A stretch of 37,629 nt of DNA from Chthoniobacter flavus Ellin428. GTDB taxonomy: Bacteria > Verrucomicrobiota > Verrucomicrobiia > Chthoniobacterales > Chthoniobacteraceae. Below, in pieces: positions 23,783-32,544 of this stretch. Within the stretch, counting starts at the first letter, position 1, and every line of letters begins with the position of its first letter. A program made the translations under genes and the position numbers. The DNA lies in assembly GCF_000173075.1 (NCBI RefSeq), contig NZ_ABVL01000040.1, positions 1-37,629 of the forward strand, written 5' to 3'. The notes below the pieces were generated by a model that had not been told where the DNA came from, made no database searches, and saw nothing but the letters and a program-made list of their open reading frames with translations.

Positions 23783-24471
23783 GATACGGCCTCCGTCGGG
23801 TTCAGCAGATGCCCAATGAGTTCGGTGACGCCGTCGCCGTGATCGGCTTTCGTCACGAAATCCACTTCCTTCAGGATGGCCGGCAATGCATTGGCCACCG
23901 CCACGGATAACCCGCAAATCTTGAGAAAGGCATGATCGTTTTCCGCATCGCCCACCCCCGCGATCTGTTCCGGCGTGAGGCCCAATCGCTCCGCAGCCGC
24001 GCGCAGGCCGGTCGCCTTGTTCACCCCGCTCGGCAGAATCATCACCGCGCCCTTGTTGAAAATCACCTGTAACTCCAGGCCCATCTCTTTGATGGTTTGC
24101 AACACCACGGTCTCGTGCGGCTCCCAAGTGGCGACAATCGATTTCCCCACTTGTAATGGCAAGCCAAGCTCATGCAGGCGCGCCACAAATTCACTCGGCG
24201 GCGGTGCGGCGAGCGCCTCCACCTCACTAATGTGCGGGTGATAAAGCACGCCGCCATTTTCCATCACCGCGAGATCGAACCACGTGATCTGCGGAAAGAT
24301 GGCCTTCAGTTCGTGCAGTTCGCGTCCCGTCACGAGGATCAGCCGGAAGTGCGCATCCTTCAGCTTTCGCAAAGCGGCCAACGTCGTTTCGTTCACGGCC
24401 CCATCGTGGGCGAGCGTCCCGTCATAGTCCGTCGCGAGAGCGCGCAGTCCAGGAGGAATCGGCTTATTCAT
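23779..24471 (-). CDS. HAD-IIB (Cof-type) phosphatase
   Basis: A 230-residue haloacid-dehalogenase-type phosphatase with motif I LATDYDGTLA (Asp15, Asp17), motif II LVTGRE, a conserved Lys in GVNKATGL and motif IV GVGDAENDHAFL. HAD-IIB members dephosphorylate sugar phosphates. It is the first gene of a two-gene operon with a glucokinase-like ROK protein, suggesting opposing or sequential action in sugar-phosphate metabolism. The ATG at 24471 is chosen; the frame is open to 24660 but that part has no family similarity. Confidence 0.88.
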   Translation of the reverse strand: MNKPIPPGLRALATDYDGTLAHDGAVNETTLAALRKLKDAHFRLILVTGRELHELKAIFPQITWFDLAVMENGGVLYHPHISEVEALAAPPPSEFVARLHELGLPLQVGKSIVATWEPHETVVLQTIKEMGLELQVIFNKGAVMILPSGVNKATGLRAAAERLGLTPEQIAGVGDAENDHAFLKICGLSVAVANALPAILKEVDFVTKADHGDGVTELIGHLLNPTEAVS

Positions 24472-24666
24472 AATTTCAGAAATTCGACTGCGTCCTTCCT
24501 CGCCGCGCCCGGCATTTTCATTTTGCGAAACATGCTTTAGCCAAGTTTCGCGGATTGTAGATGCATTGGATGCCTCGCCGCAGATCCGCTTATCCGGCCA
24601 CCGTCCATTGTCCCAATTCGCGCCGATCACCACGGATGGCGCAGCGCGGGAGAGCCGCAACCAAAG

Positions 24667-24920
24667 AAATTTTTAAACGCAGAGGCCGCGGAGGCGCAGA
24701 GAAGAAGTGGAGAGGGGGTTGGTGGAGTAAAAACCGCGAATGGACGCGAATCAGAAACGCCTCCATCTTCCTCCTCTATTCGCGTTCATTGGCGTCCATT
24801 CGCGGTTAAAAAATTACGCAAGCTGCGTCCATTTTTAGGGTTAGTGCTGCAGATTACTCGGATTGAAACACACGATCCACGACCTCCTCTGAATCCGCGT
24901 AATCCGTGAAATCCGTGGTC
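24667..24920. repeat. Mosaic of short-word repeats
   Basis: In order: an ACGCAGAGG run (24675-24700), GAGAAGAAGTGG, a CGCGAATGG hairpin (24732-24807) and a half-hairpin of ATCCGCGTA/ATCCGTGAA words (24891-24920). The first three parts repeat the order at about 541-850. The gap 24472-25085 has no gene. Confidence 0.7.
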
Positions 24921-24937
24921 ACCCCATTTTCGCGGTT

Positions 24938-25062
24938 AGAGACTGTGAAAAAAGTGCCCGCGAATTACGCGAATGACACAAATGGGCGTATTTTTTTCAT
25001 TGGCGTCATCGGTGTGATTCGCGGGCCAAAGAATCTCGCTGCCGCTTTATTTCACAGTCTCT
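24938..25062. repeat. MITE-like element with 13-base terminal inverted repeats
   Basis: AGAGACTGTGAAA (24938-24950) and TTTCACAGTCTCT (25050-25062) are perfect inverted repeats. They enclose a hairpin of CGCGAATTA/CGCGAATGA words (about 24957-25026). At 125 bases with no coding capacity, it fits a miniature inverted-repeat element, though no target duplication is clear. Confidence 0.5.
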
Positions 25063-25085
25063 TAGGGATCCTCGCCAAGCCCACG

Positions 25086-25286
25086 TCACGCACACCTCCG
25101 CAAATGCTTCCGTCGCAACGCCGCGCCGACGCCGTTCAAAATGATGTCCGCCACCCGCTGCTGCACGGTCGGATCCCGGCGATCCACCTCGTGTCCACGA
25201 CGTTCACCTTCGAGCCAGCATTCCGTTCGCACGATGTCCTCTACATCGGGAATTTCTGATCGGATTAGTTCAGTTTCTTGGTCCAT
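25086..25286 (-). CDS. Small hypothetical protein
   Basis: A 66-residue protein (MDQETELIRSEIPDVEDIVR at the start) with a basic C-terminus (LRRKHLRR). Codon use is like that of neighbouring genes. I do not recognise a family; it ends directly beside the MITE-like element and is divergent from the DUF2934-like gene. Confidence 0.4.
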   Translation of the reverse strand: MDQETELIRSEIPDVEDIVRTECWLEGERRGHEVDRRDPTVQQRVADIILNGVGAALRRKHLRRCA

Positions 25287-25409
25287 AACCCGTGAAGTTT
25301 GTTTCACCCACTAAATCGCAATCCGCCGAGCGCCCGGCTTTTGAACCGCCGAAATGATTGCACATTATCCGCAGAACCAACCGCTGACGCGTTTTCGATT
25401 CCCCAGAGT

Positions 25410-25640
25410 ATGAGACGACTGCTCTTCGGCCTCGCGTTGCTCGGGCTCATCGTCGCCGTGCGCGGCCGGCGATCGCGCCGGGCGCCAGCGCGATTGTCCC
25501 TATCGTCCCATTCCAAACCGCCAACCTACGACGACATCGCCCTGCGCGCCTACTTCATCGGCCTGGATCACGACGCCAATGGAGACCAGCCCGATCCACT
25601 ACGCGACTGGGCCGAAGCCGAACACGAGCTCCTCGCCTAA
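25410..25640 (+). CDS. Small membrane-anchored DUF2934-like protein
   Basis: A 76-residue protein with an N-terminal hydrophobic helix (RLLFGLALLGLIVAV) followed by a basic stretch and a C-terminal segment, ALRAYFIGLDHDANGDQPDP, then a DWAEAEHELL end, which matches the short DUF2934 pattern (I..RAY..W...G.P.G.....W..AE..L). Function unknown. The ATG at 25410 lies just after CCCCAGAGT. Confidence 0.6.
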   Translation: MRRLLFGLALLGLIVAVRGRRSRRAPARLSLSSHSKPPTYDDIALRAYFIGLDHDANGDQPDPLRDWAEAEHELLA

Positions 25641-25973
25641 AGCCCGCGAAAAACCGCCCTCCTCGCGGTCGCTCGGCTTTCGACTTCGCTCCCGAAGAAC
25701 CTGTTTCGAACTGGAACTCGCTCCCTTGGGAGCGGCGACTTTCCAGTCGCCGACCGAGCAAACGCGCGGAGCGCCATTCTTCGGGGCGTCGCTCCACGAC
25801 GCAGGGTCTTTTCTAGAAAGTCGCCCCTCCCAGGAAAGCCGTTGCCGCACGCCATATTCAAGGGGACCCCCACAGCCTCGGCGGCTGGTTCTTGTCACAG
25901 CAAACAATCCCGCGCAGCGGTTTCGGGGTCTCAGAATGACACGCGGGGAGGGTGGTTTATATTTCCCCGTCGC
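25641..25973. repeat. REP-like intergenic repeats
   Basis: No gene in this 333-base gap. It contains a perfect hairpin GGCGACT-TTCC-AGTCGCC (25734-25751), a related TTTCTAGAAAGTCGCC (about 25812-25827), and CTCAGAATGACACGCG (25930-25945), which occurs in exact reverse complement at 34373-34388. Confidence 0.6.
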
Positions 25974-26435
25974 TCACACCCAATGCGGCGCGGCCGCATC
26001 CGCGAGCGCCCGCGCACGTTCGTGCGCCACATGAATCGCCGTCGCGTGTCGGCGTACGGTCTCCTCGATCGGCGCCGGCAGCGCGTGTTGCAACACCTTG
26101 TCGTAGGTCTCCGCGGCGCAGCCTTCGCCCCGTTCACATTCGCGCAAAATCGCATGGGCCTCGCGATTCACGATCGCGCTCTTCAAGTTGATCCATCCGC
26201 GATGCAGCGCACCGGCCACGCTGCTCGCGTATTCGGGATTGCTGTTGCCCAGCTCATGCGCCAGCGACTGCAACTCTCCGGCGAACTTCGCCCGCTGCAA
26301 CGAGCACTGATTGCAAAACTCTTTCGCCTCTTCGTCGACGACGTTCTCCGCTGCCGTCAAATATCCCTCCTGCCCATCCTTGCACGTCTGGATCAAGTCA
26401 TTCAGCAGAGACCGAAGGTCGGTAATCGTTTCCAT
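25974..26435 (-). CDS. PA2169-family (DUF2383) four-helix-bundle protein
   Basis: A 153-residue all-helical protein. LRSLLNDLIQTCKDGQEGY at the N-terminus, FCNQCSLQRAKFAGELQ, the HRGWINLKSAI block and a late ERGEGCAAETYDKVL match the PA2169/DUF2383 ferritin-like helical-bundle family. Function is not established; related proteins are often stress-induced. It is divergent from the SNF2 helicase gene with a 239-base gap. Confidence 0.85.
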   Translation of the reverse strand: METITDLRSLLNDLIQTCKDGQEGYLTAAENVVDEEAKEFCNQCSLQRAKFAGELQSLAHELGNSNPEYASSVAGALHRGWINLKSAIVNREAHAILRECERGEGCAAETYDKVLQHALPAPIEETVRRHATAIHVAHERARALADAAAPHWV

Positions 26436-26674
26436 ATCACCAAGAATCGCCCTCACCGCCACCCGTGAGCTTGCCTCCGTATCAGCCCTCCCTCGGGGCT
26501 GCCCCTGACCTCCGCATCGTCCGGTGAAAGTCGGCCTGAATACAGCAGGAGTGGGACTCGCTGCCGGAGAGCCGGCTCTATTCGAAACCCTCGCAAACTG
26601 TCCGGCACGCGTTGCGTCTCCACGCCGCCCCCTTTGGTGTTGCGCACTGCCACCGCGTTCGCTGCCATAGCCGG

Positions 26675-29368
26675 GTGCACGCCAGAAAATCATCCAAGCT
26701 CACCCTGCGCGACAAACTCTCGCGCCTGACCCTGGCGCAAGCCGCCAAATGGCTCGGCCCCGACGGATCCCGGCTGCTCACGCTGGGAGCGAAGATCGAC
26801 ATCGATCCGGCCGGTGTGTCCTGGCCGGATGATGCGACGTTTCAGGTCGTCATTCCTTGCGCAGAAACTTCCGTCGTCGTCACGCTCGCGCTCGCTCCCA
26901 GCGGCCGCGATGGCGTGCGCTGGATCTGCAGCGAGTCCGAAGACGCGGAACTGTGGACCGCCGCCGTCCTGGCTTTCATCCTCGAAGAAAAGACCGCTCT
27001 CGGGCTGGCCACGGCACCGCCCGAAAAGATGGATGTCCCGTGGGAGCTCATGGACGAACAGGCTCTCGAAAAGCGGGCGCTGGCCGAGCGAGAGAAGCGG
27101 GCCCGCGAGGAGAAAATGGACATCACGCCGGTGAGCCCCACCAAAACCCCTTGGTGCGATTACCTCGTGACCAGCTCACTTTCCGGCAAGAGCTACCGCG
27201 TGGCCTTGCGCGGGCTGGCCCGGGGACAGTCGTTTTGCACGTGCCCGGATTTCCGCAAGAACACGCTTGGCACCTGCAAGCACGTGCTCGCCGTTCTGAC
27301 GCGCATTCGGCGGCGGTATCCGGCTGAAGCGCTGCGCCGCGCTTACCAACCCACGGAGATCGCCGTGCACGTGCGTTACGATGGCGAATTGCGCCTGGCC
27401 TTCGAGCTGCCCCGCAAGCTTTCGCCCGCCGCCGAAAAAATCCTCGGTCCGTGGCGGGAGCGCTTTGCCCAGACCATCGAGGAAATCGCCGAGCTCTTCA
27501 CCGCCTTGGAAGCACTGGAAGCCGCCCACGAGCCGGTGGTCGTCTACCCCGACGCCGAGGAGCGCATCGCCCAGGCCCTGCACCAGCGGCGGCTCTCCGA
27601 GCAGGTCGCGCAGATTCGGAAGAATCCGGCGGCGCATCCGCTGCGCTCTTCTCTGCTCAAAACCGAGTTGCTGCCTTATCAGCTCGATGGCATCGCCTTC
27701 GCCGCCGGCGCCGGCCGCGCGGTGCTCGCCGACGAGATGGGCCTCGGCAAAACCATCCAGGGCGTCGGTGTGGCGGAATTCCTCGCCCGCGAGGCCGGCA
27801 TCTCCCGCGTGCTCATCGTCTGTCCCGCCTCGCTCAAATCCCAGTGGGCCGCCGAAATCGGCCGTTTCTGCGGACGCGGCGTCCGGCTCATCTCTGGCCG
27901 CAACGCCGAGCGCAACGCGCAATACGCCGAGGGCGAATTCTTTACGGTCTGCAATTACGAACAGGTCCTGCGCGACTACCTCGCCGTCGAGCGTACACCG
28001 TGGGATCTCATCATCCTCGACGAAGCGCAGCGCATCAAAAACTGGGAGGCGAAAACCAGCCACGTCATCAAATCGCTGCGCTCCCGGTTCGCCCTTGTCC
28101 TCACCGGCACGCCGGTGGAAAACCGGATCGACGATCTGTTTTCCATCGTGGAGTTCATCGATGACCGCCGGCTCGGGCCGGCCTTTCGTTTCTTTCACAC
28201 GCACCGCACCGCAAGCGAGACCGGCAAAGTGCTCGGCTACAAGAATCTCGCCGCTCTGCGCCAGCGGCTGGCGCCCGTGCTCCTGCGCCGCACCCGCTCC
28301 AGCGTGGCGCTCGACGTGCCCACGCGCACCACGGAGATCGTGCGCATCGCTCCCACCGACGAGCAGCTCGCCCTGCACAACTCCAATCTTCAAGTCGTCG
28401 TAGCCATCACGCGCAAAAAATTCATCAGCGAGATGGACCTGCTGCGTCTCCGCCGCGCCCTGGCCGCCTGCCGCATGGCCGCCGACAGCACCTTTCTCGT
28501 CGACAAGACGGAGCCCGGATATTCGAGCAAACTCGAGCGGCTCGGCGAATTGCTCGCCGCCCTTTGCGCCGAACCGGAGCGCAAGATCATCGTTTTTTCC
28601 GAGTGGACCACCATGCTCGATCTCATCGAGACGCAGTTGAAAAATCTGCGCGCGAAATTCGTCCGGCTCGACGGCTCAGTCCCGCAAGCCCGCCGCAAGC
28701 AACTCGTCGCCGAGTTCCAAGACAATCCCCAGTGCCGCGTCTTCCTCACCACCAATGCCGGCTCGACCGGCCTGAACCTGCAGGCCGCCGACACCGTCAT
28801 CAATGTCGACCTGCCGTGGAATCCTGCCCTGCTCGAGCAACGCATCGCCCGCGCGCATCGCATGGGCCAGAAACGCAAGGTCCACGTCTATCTTTTCGTC
28901 ACCGAAAAGACCATCGAGGAAAACCTCCTTGCCACCCTCGGCGCGAAACACGAGCTGGCCGGCGCCGTCCTCGATCCGGACAGCCCGCTGAGCGAAGTGC
29001 AGCTCGTCTCCGGCACCGAGGAATTGAAGCGTCGCATGGAAGTCCTCCTCGGCGCCCCAGCCCCGGCCGCGCCAGACGTTTCCGCCGAAACCAAGGCGCG
29101 CGCGGAAATCACCGCTCTCGCCGAGCGCCGTCAGAAGGTCAGCGAATCCGGCGGCCAACTCCTCACCGCCGCCTTCAGCTTCCTCGGTGATCTCCTTCCC
29201 GAGGCCGGTACTCCGCCCAATCCGGCGGCCACCGCTGCCCTTCGCGAAAGTCTGGCCAGGTGCATCGAACCGGGCGAAGACGGTCGTCCCCGCCTCACCG
29301 TTACGCTGCCCAACAGCGAGGCTCTCGACACCATCGCCGCCACGCTGGCCAGGCTGCTCGGAAGATGA
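26675..29368 (+). CDS. SWIM zinc finger-SNF2 helicase
   Basis: An 897-residue SWI2/SNF2-family ATPase. The N-terminal half has a SWIM-type zinc finger, FCTCPDFRKNTLGTCKH (Cys188, Cys190, Cys201, His203). The helicase core has Walker A DEMGLGKT (353-360), Walker B DEAQ (449-452), LTGTPVENR, and a C-terminal lobe with VFSEWTTMLD, GSTGLNLQAAD and QRIARAHRMGQ. Bacterial SNF2 proteins of this HepA/RapA-like type translocate on nucleic acid and may remodel RNA polymerase or other complexes. The start is taken as GTG 26675 close to the conserved sequence; a TTG at 26612 is possible. It is convergent with the ADP-ribosyltransferase-like gene. Confidence 0.92.
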   Translation: MHARKSSKLTLRDKLSRLTLAQAAKWLGPDGSRLLTLGAKIDIDPAGVSWPDDATFQVVIPCAETSVVVTLALAPSGRDGVRWICSESEDAELWTAAVLAFILEEKTALGLATAPPEKMDVPWELMDEQALEKRALAEREKRAREEKMDITPVSPTKTPWCDYLVTSSLSGKSYRVALRGLARGQSFCTCPDFRKNTLGTCKHVLAVLTRIRRRYPAEALRRAYQPTEIAVHVRYDGELRLAFELPRKLSPAAEKILGPWRERFAQTIEEIAELFTALEALEAAHEPVVVYPDAEERIAQALHQRRLSEQVAQIRKNPAAHPLRSSLLKTELLPYQLDGIAFAAGAGRAVLADEMGLGKTIQGVGVAEFLAREAGISRVLIVCPASLKSQWAAEIGRFCGRGVRLISGRNAERNAQYAEGEFFTVCNYEQVLRDYLAVERTPWDLIILDEAQRIKNWEAKTSHVIKSLRSRFALVLTGTPVENRIDDLFSIVEFIDDRRLGPAFRFFHTHRTASETGKVLGYKNLAALRQRLAPVLLRRTRSSVALDVPTRTTEIVRIAPTDEQLALHNSNLQVVVAITRKKFISEMDLLRLRRALAACRMAADSTFLVDKTEPGYSSKLERLGELLAALCAEPERKIIVFSEWTTMLDLIETQLKNLRAKFVRLDGSVPQARRKQLVAEFQDNPQCRVFLTTNAGSTGLNLQAADTVINVDLPWNPALLEQRIARAHRMGQKRKVHVYLFVTEKTIEENLLATLGAKHELAGAVLDPDSPLSEVQLVSGTEELKRRMEVLLGAPAPAAPDVSAETKARAEITALAERRQKVSESGGQLLTAAFSFLGDLLPEAGTPPNPAATAALRESLARCIEPGEDGRPRLTVTLPNSEALDTIAATLARLLGR

Positions 29369-29404
29369 AAGAATCGTTCCTGGCGGGACGCGCTTCCAGC
29401 GTGG

Positions 29405-31696
29405 TCACGATTTCTGCGTGAAATAAAAGACCCCCTTTTTCAGGTTTTTCAGCTGATCCGCGGTGAACTTGCGGATGTCCGTGATCTCCTTCGGCTTCTC
29501 CTTGTCGCCCTCGGCAGGCTCCTTATCCACAAATTTGACGAACTTGAAAACGGCCCCGGGCGGGAAGAGGATTTCGCCTTCCGTCCCGTGCAGCGAAAAC
29601 ATGGAGATTTCGCGGCCGGTCTTGATGTCGCTGATGATGCTGACGATCTCGCCAAATCCCGGGACGGTTTTCAGGCCGGTGCTGACAAAGGCCTTGTCGC
29701 TGCGGGACCCGGAAGTCAGCAATTCTTTGTCGCCCACGTCGGGCAGGTTTTTGTCGCAGCGGCGCACCGTGCCCTTGTAGACGGGCAGCTTCCTCAGCGC
29801 GCTTTTGCAGGCTTCAATGTAGGGACGAAAATCCGTCTTGGGCGTATCGCCGCCGGCCGGCAGCGTGGTGTCCTCGGCGGGATTGACCTTGGAGCCGCGC
29901 AGGATGGCGTTGATCGAGGTGAAATCCTGCGTGGAGTAACCGTAAATCGAAGCCACTTCGCCCATCTCCATCGGCTCCGAAGGCACGCCGTCGGGATTCG
30001 GTTTGTAGGGATCAAAGTTTTCCATCTTCGGTTTCTCCTTGGCCACCTTTCCGCCCTTGCTCGCCGCCGCCTGCGCCCGGGCCGCCGCCGCTGCGTTCTC
30101 CCTTTTCGCCGTCGCGTTCGCATTGACCACCATGGTCTCGGACATCCGGGCCATTTCCATGAAGGCCTCATCGCCCAAGGCGAGGAGCATTTTGCCCGAG
30201 GACGATTGTTTTCCGGCCGTTTTGGCCTTTTCCATCTCGTCCCGATAGCGGGCCTTTTGATCGTCGATCCACAACGGCCGGACCTTTTTGCCGAGGTCCT
30301 CCCGCTCTTTCTGGAGACCTTTGAATTCCTCAAAGAGATTCTTCATTTCGGCTGGGTCCACGCAGCCGGTAACCGCCGTATTGAAGGCCGTCAGTTTGCC
30401 GAGCAAATCTCCCATTTCTTTGATCACCGGATGGCCGGGAGATTTGGACGTCGCCAACGAAGTCAAAGCCCGCAGTTCCTCGGACAGCTTCAGTTCCTGG
30501 TCCTTCCGTTGCGCCGGGATCAGGAAAAACTGATCCACATCTTTGATCGAACTCCACCGCGGAGCGGCTGGGTCCAGCCGCTTGTTCAGCTCCGTCCGCA
30601 AATCCTTCTCCACCGTCGCAATATCCGAGTCGTCACATTGCGCCAAATCCACAGCAAGAGCGTTCAACACTTTGGCCTTTTCCGCATCCGAGACATTCGG
30701 CCACGTTTGCGCCTTGAGGAAGTCGAACTGGCTTTGGCACTTCGCTTTTCTATTCGGAAGGGTCGCTACGGGCGTGGCCTGCGGTGCTGCTGCCGCTTGG
30801 GGCGGGACCGCAGCCTGCGGGCCTGCGGCTGGCTGCGGGCCGGCTGCAGGGTGAGGCGCGGCGGCACCTTGTGGTCCTGCTGCAGGGTGGAGCGGAGCCG
30901 CAGCCTGTGGCCCTGCGGCTGCCTGCGGGCCTGCCGGATTACGGGGCGGCGTCGCCGCCGTCCCAGCCGGTGGCGGAGTGGCTCTGGTCCTCGCGATTCC
31001 AACCCCTCCGGCCGTTGGTGGCGTTCCTGCCGGCCGGGTGGGCGTCGTGGGTGTGGCTGGAGCGGCTGCGGGATTGGGCGCCGCTCTCCTGAAAGCGGGA
31101 TTGGCGGGAGCGGCTTGGGGTTGGGCGGGAGTGGATCCCGAGTTCGCCCTCACGGGCGGCGTCGCAGGATGCGCCGGCGTCGCTCCACCCGACGCGGCTG
31201 CTCGAGGAGTAGTTCCTCCGGGTGTGGGAGTAACCGCTGCCACCTTGGCCGGTCCGGCGGCCCGCTGCGGCACGGGAAATTTTCCCGGGGCAGGCGCTGA
31301 CGCCGCCTTGACGGGCGCATTGACTGCCGCCGCCGCTGGGGTGGCACCATCACCTTCGTCCGCCGGAATGAAAACGGTATCCTGGATCAGATGCTTGGTG
31401 AGCAGCGTCTGCAATTCCACACAGACCCCTTTGCCAGCCGTAAACTGCAACTCGTTGCGTGCGTTCCGGACGACTTCGCCTTTGGCCTTGGGCGTCGGTC
31501 TTCCCGGAAGGTTGCCCACCATATTCGCCTGATAATCAATCAGCAGCAGGGGCTTCTTTTCTTTTCCGAAATCGAAGCTGGCGAGGAAGAAGAAGTTCTT
31601 GGGTTCTTCCGACTTCACGGCCAGCGCCGCCTTTTTGAGCACTTCGCCATATTTCTTGGGATCCTTGACCTGATCGAGCGAGATAAAAGTCGGCAT
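29405..31696 (-). CDS. Large protein with C-terminal ADP-ribosyltransferase-like domain
   Basis: A 763-residue protein. Residues 1-115 form a compact domain I do not recognise. Residues 117-312 are a proline/alanine-rich linker with AAGPQ(A/G) repeats. Residues 315-560 are helical. The C-terminal 190 residues resemble mono-ADP-ribosyltransferases of the R-S-E class: VYKGTVRRC (the usual catalytic Arg position reads Lys641, with Arg645-646 nearby), FVSTG (670-674) for the STS motif, and TEGEILFPPGAVFKF with the E-X-E pair Glu706/Glu708. Such domains move ADP-ribose from NAD to a target protein. No signal peptide or known export tag is seen. A hairpin lies 10 bases before the ATG. Function as a toxin or effector is inferred; the changed motifs might weaken activity. 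Confidence 0.68.
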   Translation of the reverse strand: MPTFISLDQVKDPKKYGEVLKKAALAVKSEEPKNFFFLASFDFGKEKKPLLLIDYQANMVGNLPGRPTPKAKGEVVRNARNELQFTAGKGVCVELQTLLTKHLIQDTVFIPADEGDGATPAAAAVNAPVKAASAPAPGKFPVPQRAAGPAKVAAVTPTPGGTTPRAAASGGATPAHPATPPVRANSGSTPAQPQAAPANPAFRRAAPNPAAAPATPTTPTRPAGTPPTAGGVGIARTRATPPPAGTAATPPRNPAGPQAAAGPQAAAPLHPAAGPQGAAAPHPAAGPQPAAGPQAAVPPQAAAAPQATPVATLPNRKAKCQSQFDFLKAQTWPNVSDAEKAKVLNALAVDLAQCDDSDIATVEKDLRTELNKRLDPAAPRWSSIKDVDQFFLIPAQRKDQELKLSEELRALTSLATSKSPGHPVIKEMGDLLGKLTAFNTAVTGCVDPAEMKNLFEEFKGLQKEREDLGKKVRPLWIDDQKARYRDEMEKAKTAGKQSSSGKMLLALGDEAFMEMARMSETMVVNANATAKRENAAAAARAQAAASKGGKVAKEKPKMENFDPYKPNPDGVPSEPMEMGEVASIYGYSTQDFTSINAILRGSKVNPAEDTTLPAGGDTPKTDFRPYIEACKSALRKLPVYKGTVRRCDKNLPDVGDKELLTSGSRSDKAFVSTGLKTVPGFGEIVSIISDIKTGREISMFSLHGTEGEILFPPGAVFKFVKFVDKEPAEGDKEKPKEITDIRKFTADQLKNLKKGVFYFTQKS

Positions 31697-31706
31697 ACAG
31701 AAAAGG

Positions 31707-31727
31707 CGCGGGTGGGAAAAACCCGCG
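31707..31727 (-). promoter_or_regulatory. Hairpin next to the start of the ADP-ribosyltransferase-like gene
   Basis: CGCGGGT and ACCCGCG form a 7-base-pair stem that ends 10 bases before the ATG at 31696. No ribosome-binding site is seen between them, so the stem could influence initiation, or end upstream transcription. Confidence 0.35.
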
Positions 31728-31792
31728 GACCTTCTGGTTTAAAGAAAAGGAAGGGAAAGGCCAGCCAATTGAACGCGCCGGCTTGCGGCCGT

Positions 31793-31894
31793 TCGTGTTT
31801 CCGGTGTCGAGTCGTGCGAGAGTTCGTGCGCAACAGCCGATGGAACCACCACCTCGTCCGCGATCCGCGGCAGAAGAGTACTGTGGTCAGCACC
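31793..31894 (-). pseudogene. PIN-domain (DUF3368/VapC-like) fragment
   Basis: About 34 codons read GADHSTLLPRIADEVVVPSA and on to VAHELSH, matching the LLPRLF.EVVVP.AV..EL block of DUF3368-type PIN toxins. The frame is cut exactly where a 47-base dispersed repeat begins (31896), and the PIN catalytic start (VVVDASPL) is missing, so this is a remnant. Confidence 0.45.
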
Positions 31895-31895
31895 T

Positions 31896-31942
31896 ATCCG
31901 GGGCAACTGCGTCGCCGAGGAGGGGAGGCGGGCTCCTCTCCG
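31896..31942. repeat. 47-base dispersed direct repeat, copy 1
   Basis: Begins ATCCGGGGCAACTGCGTC and ends GGGCTCCTCTCCG. It differs by one base from the copy at 33877-33923, in the same orientation. It abuts a broken PIN gene. Confidence 0.8.
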
Positions 31943-32009
31943 GACCGCGATCCATGTCCGCCACTGCATCGACCGACTCATCGCCGTCGAAGAGCTCTTT
32001 GAATGGAAT

Positions 32010-32023
32010 GTTCCACGTGGAAA
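32010..32023. promoter_or_regulatory. Degenerate parS-like site
   Basis: GTTCCACGTGGAAA matches the 14-base palindrome at 7261 and 8034 in 13 positions. Lying far from mnmG within decayed DNA, it could be a weak ParB site or chance. Confidence 0.4.
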
Positions 32024-32146
32024 AGGCCGGCCGGAAACACGCATCGGGATCCAGAACCCGACCCTCTTCGGGGGGCGTTGCCGGACTTTATTTACAACTT
32101 AATTTACAGGTCTCACAGGCCTGTAAAACAAGTCATCCGGGACCTG

Positions 32147-32207
32147 GGGGGACTTTTATTTACACGGCTCCTATATTTATATAGGGCCGTGTGTAAATAA
32201 AGTCCCC
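32147..32207. repeat. Nearly perfect 61-base palindrome
   Basis: GGGGACTTTTATTTACACGG on the left is matched by the reverse complement ending GTAAATAAAGTCCCC on the right, and the centre CCTATAT...ATATAGG also pairs. Related TTTATTTACA words lie on both sides (about 32090-32110 and 32216-32240). It looks like a REP element of the type linked to IS200-like transposases. The gap 31697-32544 holds no intact gene; from 32241 to 32544 I see nothing recognisable. Confidence 0.7.
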
Positions 32208-32544
32208 GTCCCCGAGTTTATTTACAGGGTGTAAATAATGACCGCGGAATTCACCCCACGATCCTCATCGCCCGCGGCGCGCAGGACGCACTGCCGATCA
32301 ACGCCTGTCAAAACCCAGGAGTTCCACGCGGTTTGCGCATTTGCCGTCGCGCGCGATCCCGAGGTTTCATCCGCGTCGTGAAGACCTCTCTTTGCCCGTG
32401 GCTTCTGCCGGCGCCGACGCTGCGGTCCTCTACGGCGGCACCCCGGCCCAGACCGTCCGAGGAGCGCGTTTTCACCTCCCACGCCTATCTTCCCCTCTCA
32501 ACCGTGACACCGCCCCATTCGCGGGCGAAATCATCACCGGCCTG

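Noticed and set aside
29523..29531. TTATCCACA, a perfect DnaA-box sequence
   Set aside because: It is single, inside a coding region, with no cluster or AT-rich unwinding region; about 0.3 such sites are expected by chance in both strands.
29588..31300. 570-residue open frame opposite the ADP-ribosyltransferase-like gene
   Set aside because: It is Arg/Gly-rich antisense sequence with no family resemblance.
32222..32544. Open frames in the gap before the hydrolase gene
   Set aside because: Several overlapping frames are open in this GC-rich DNA but none has recognisable domains.
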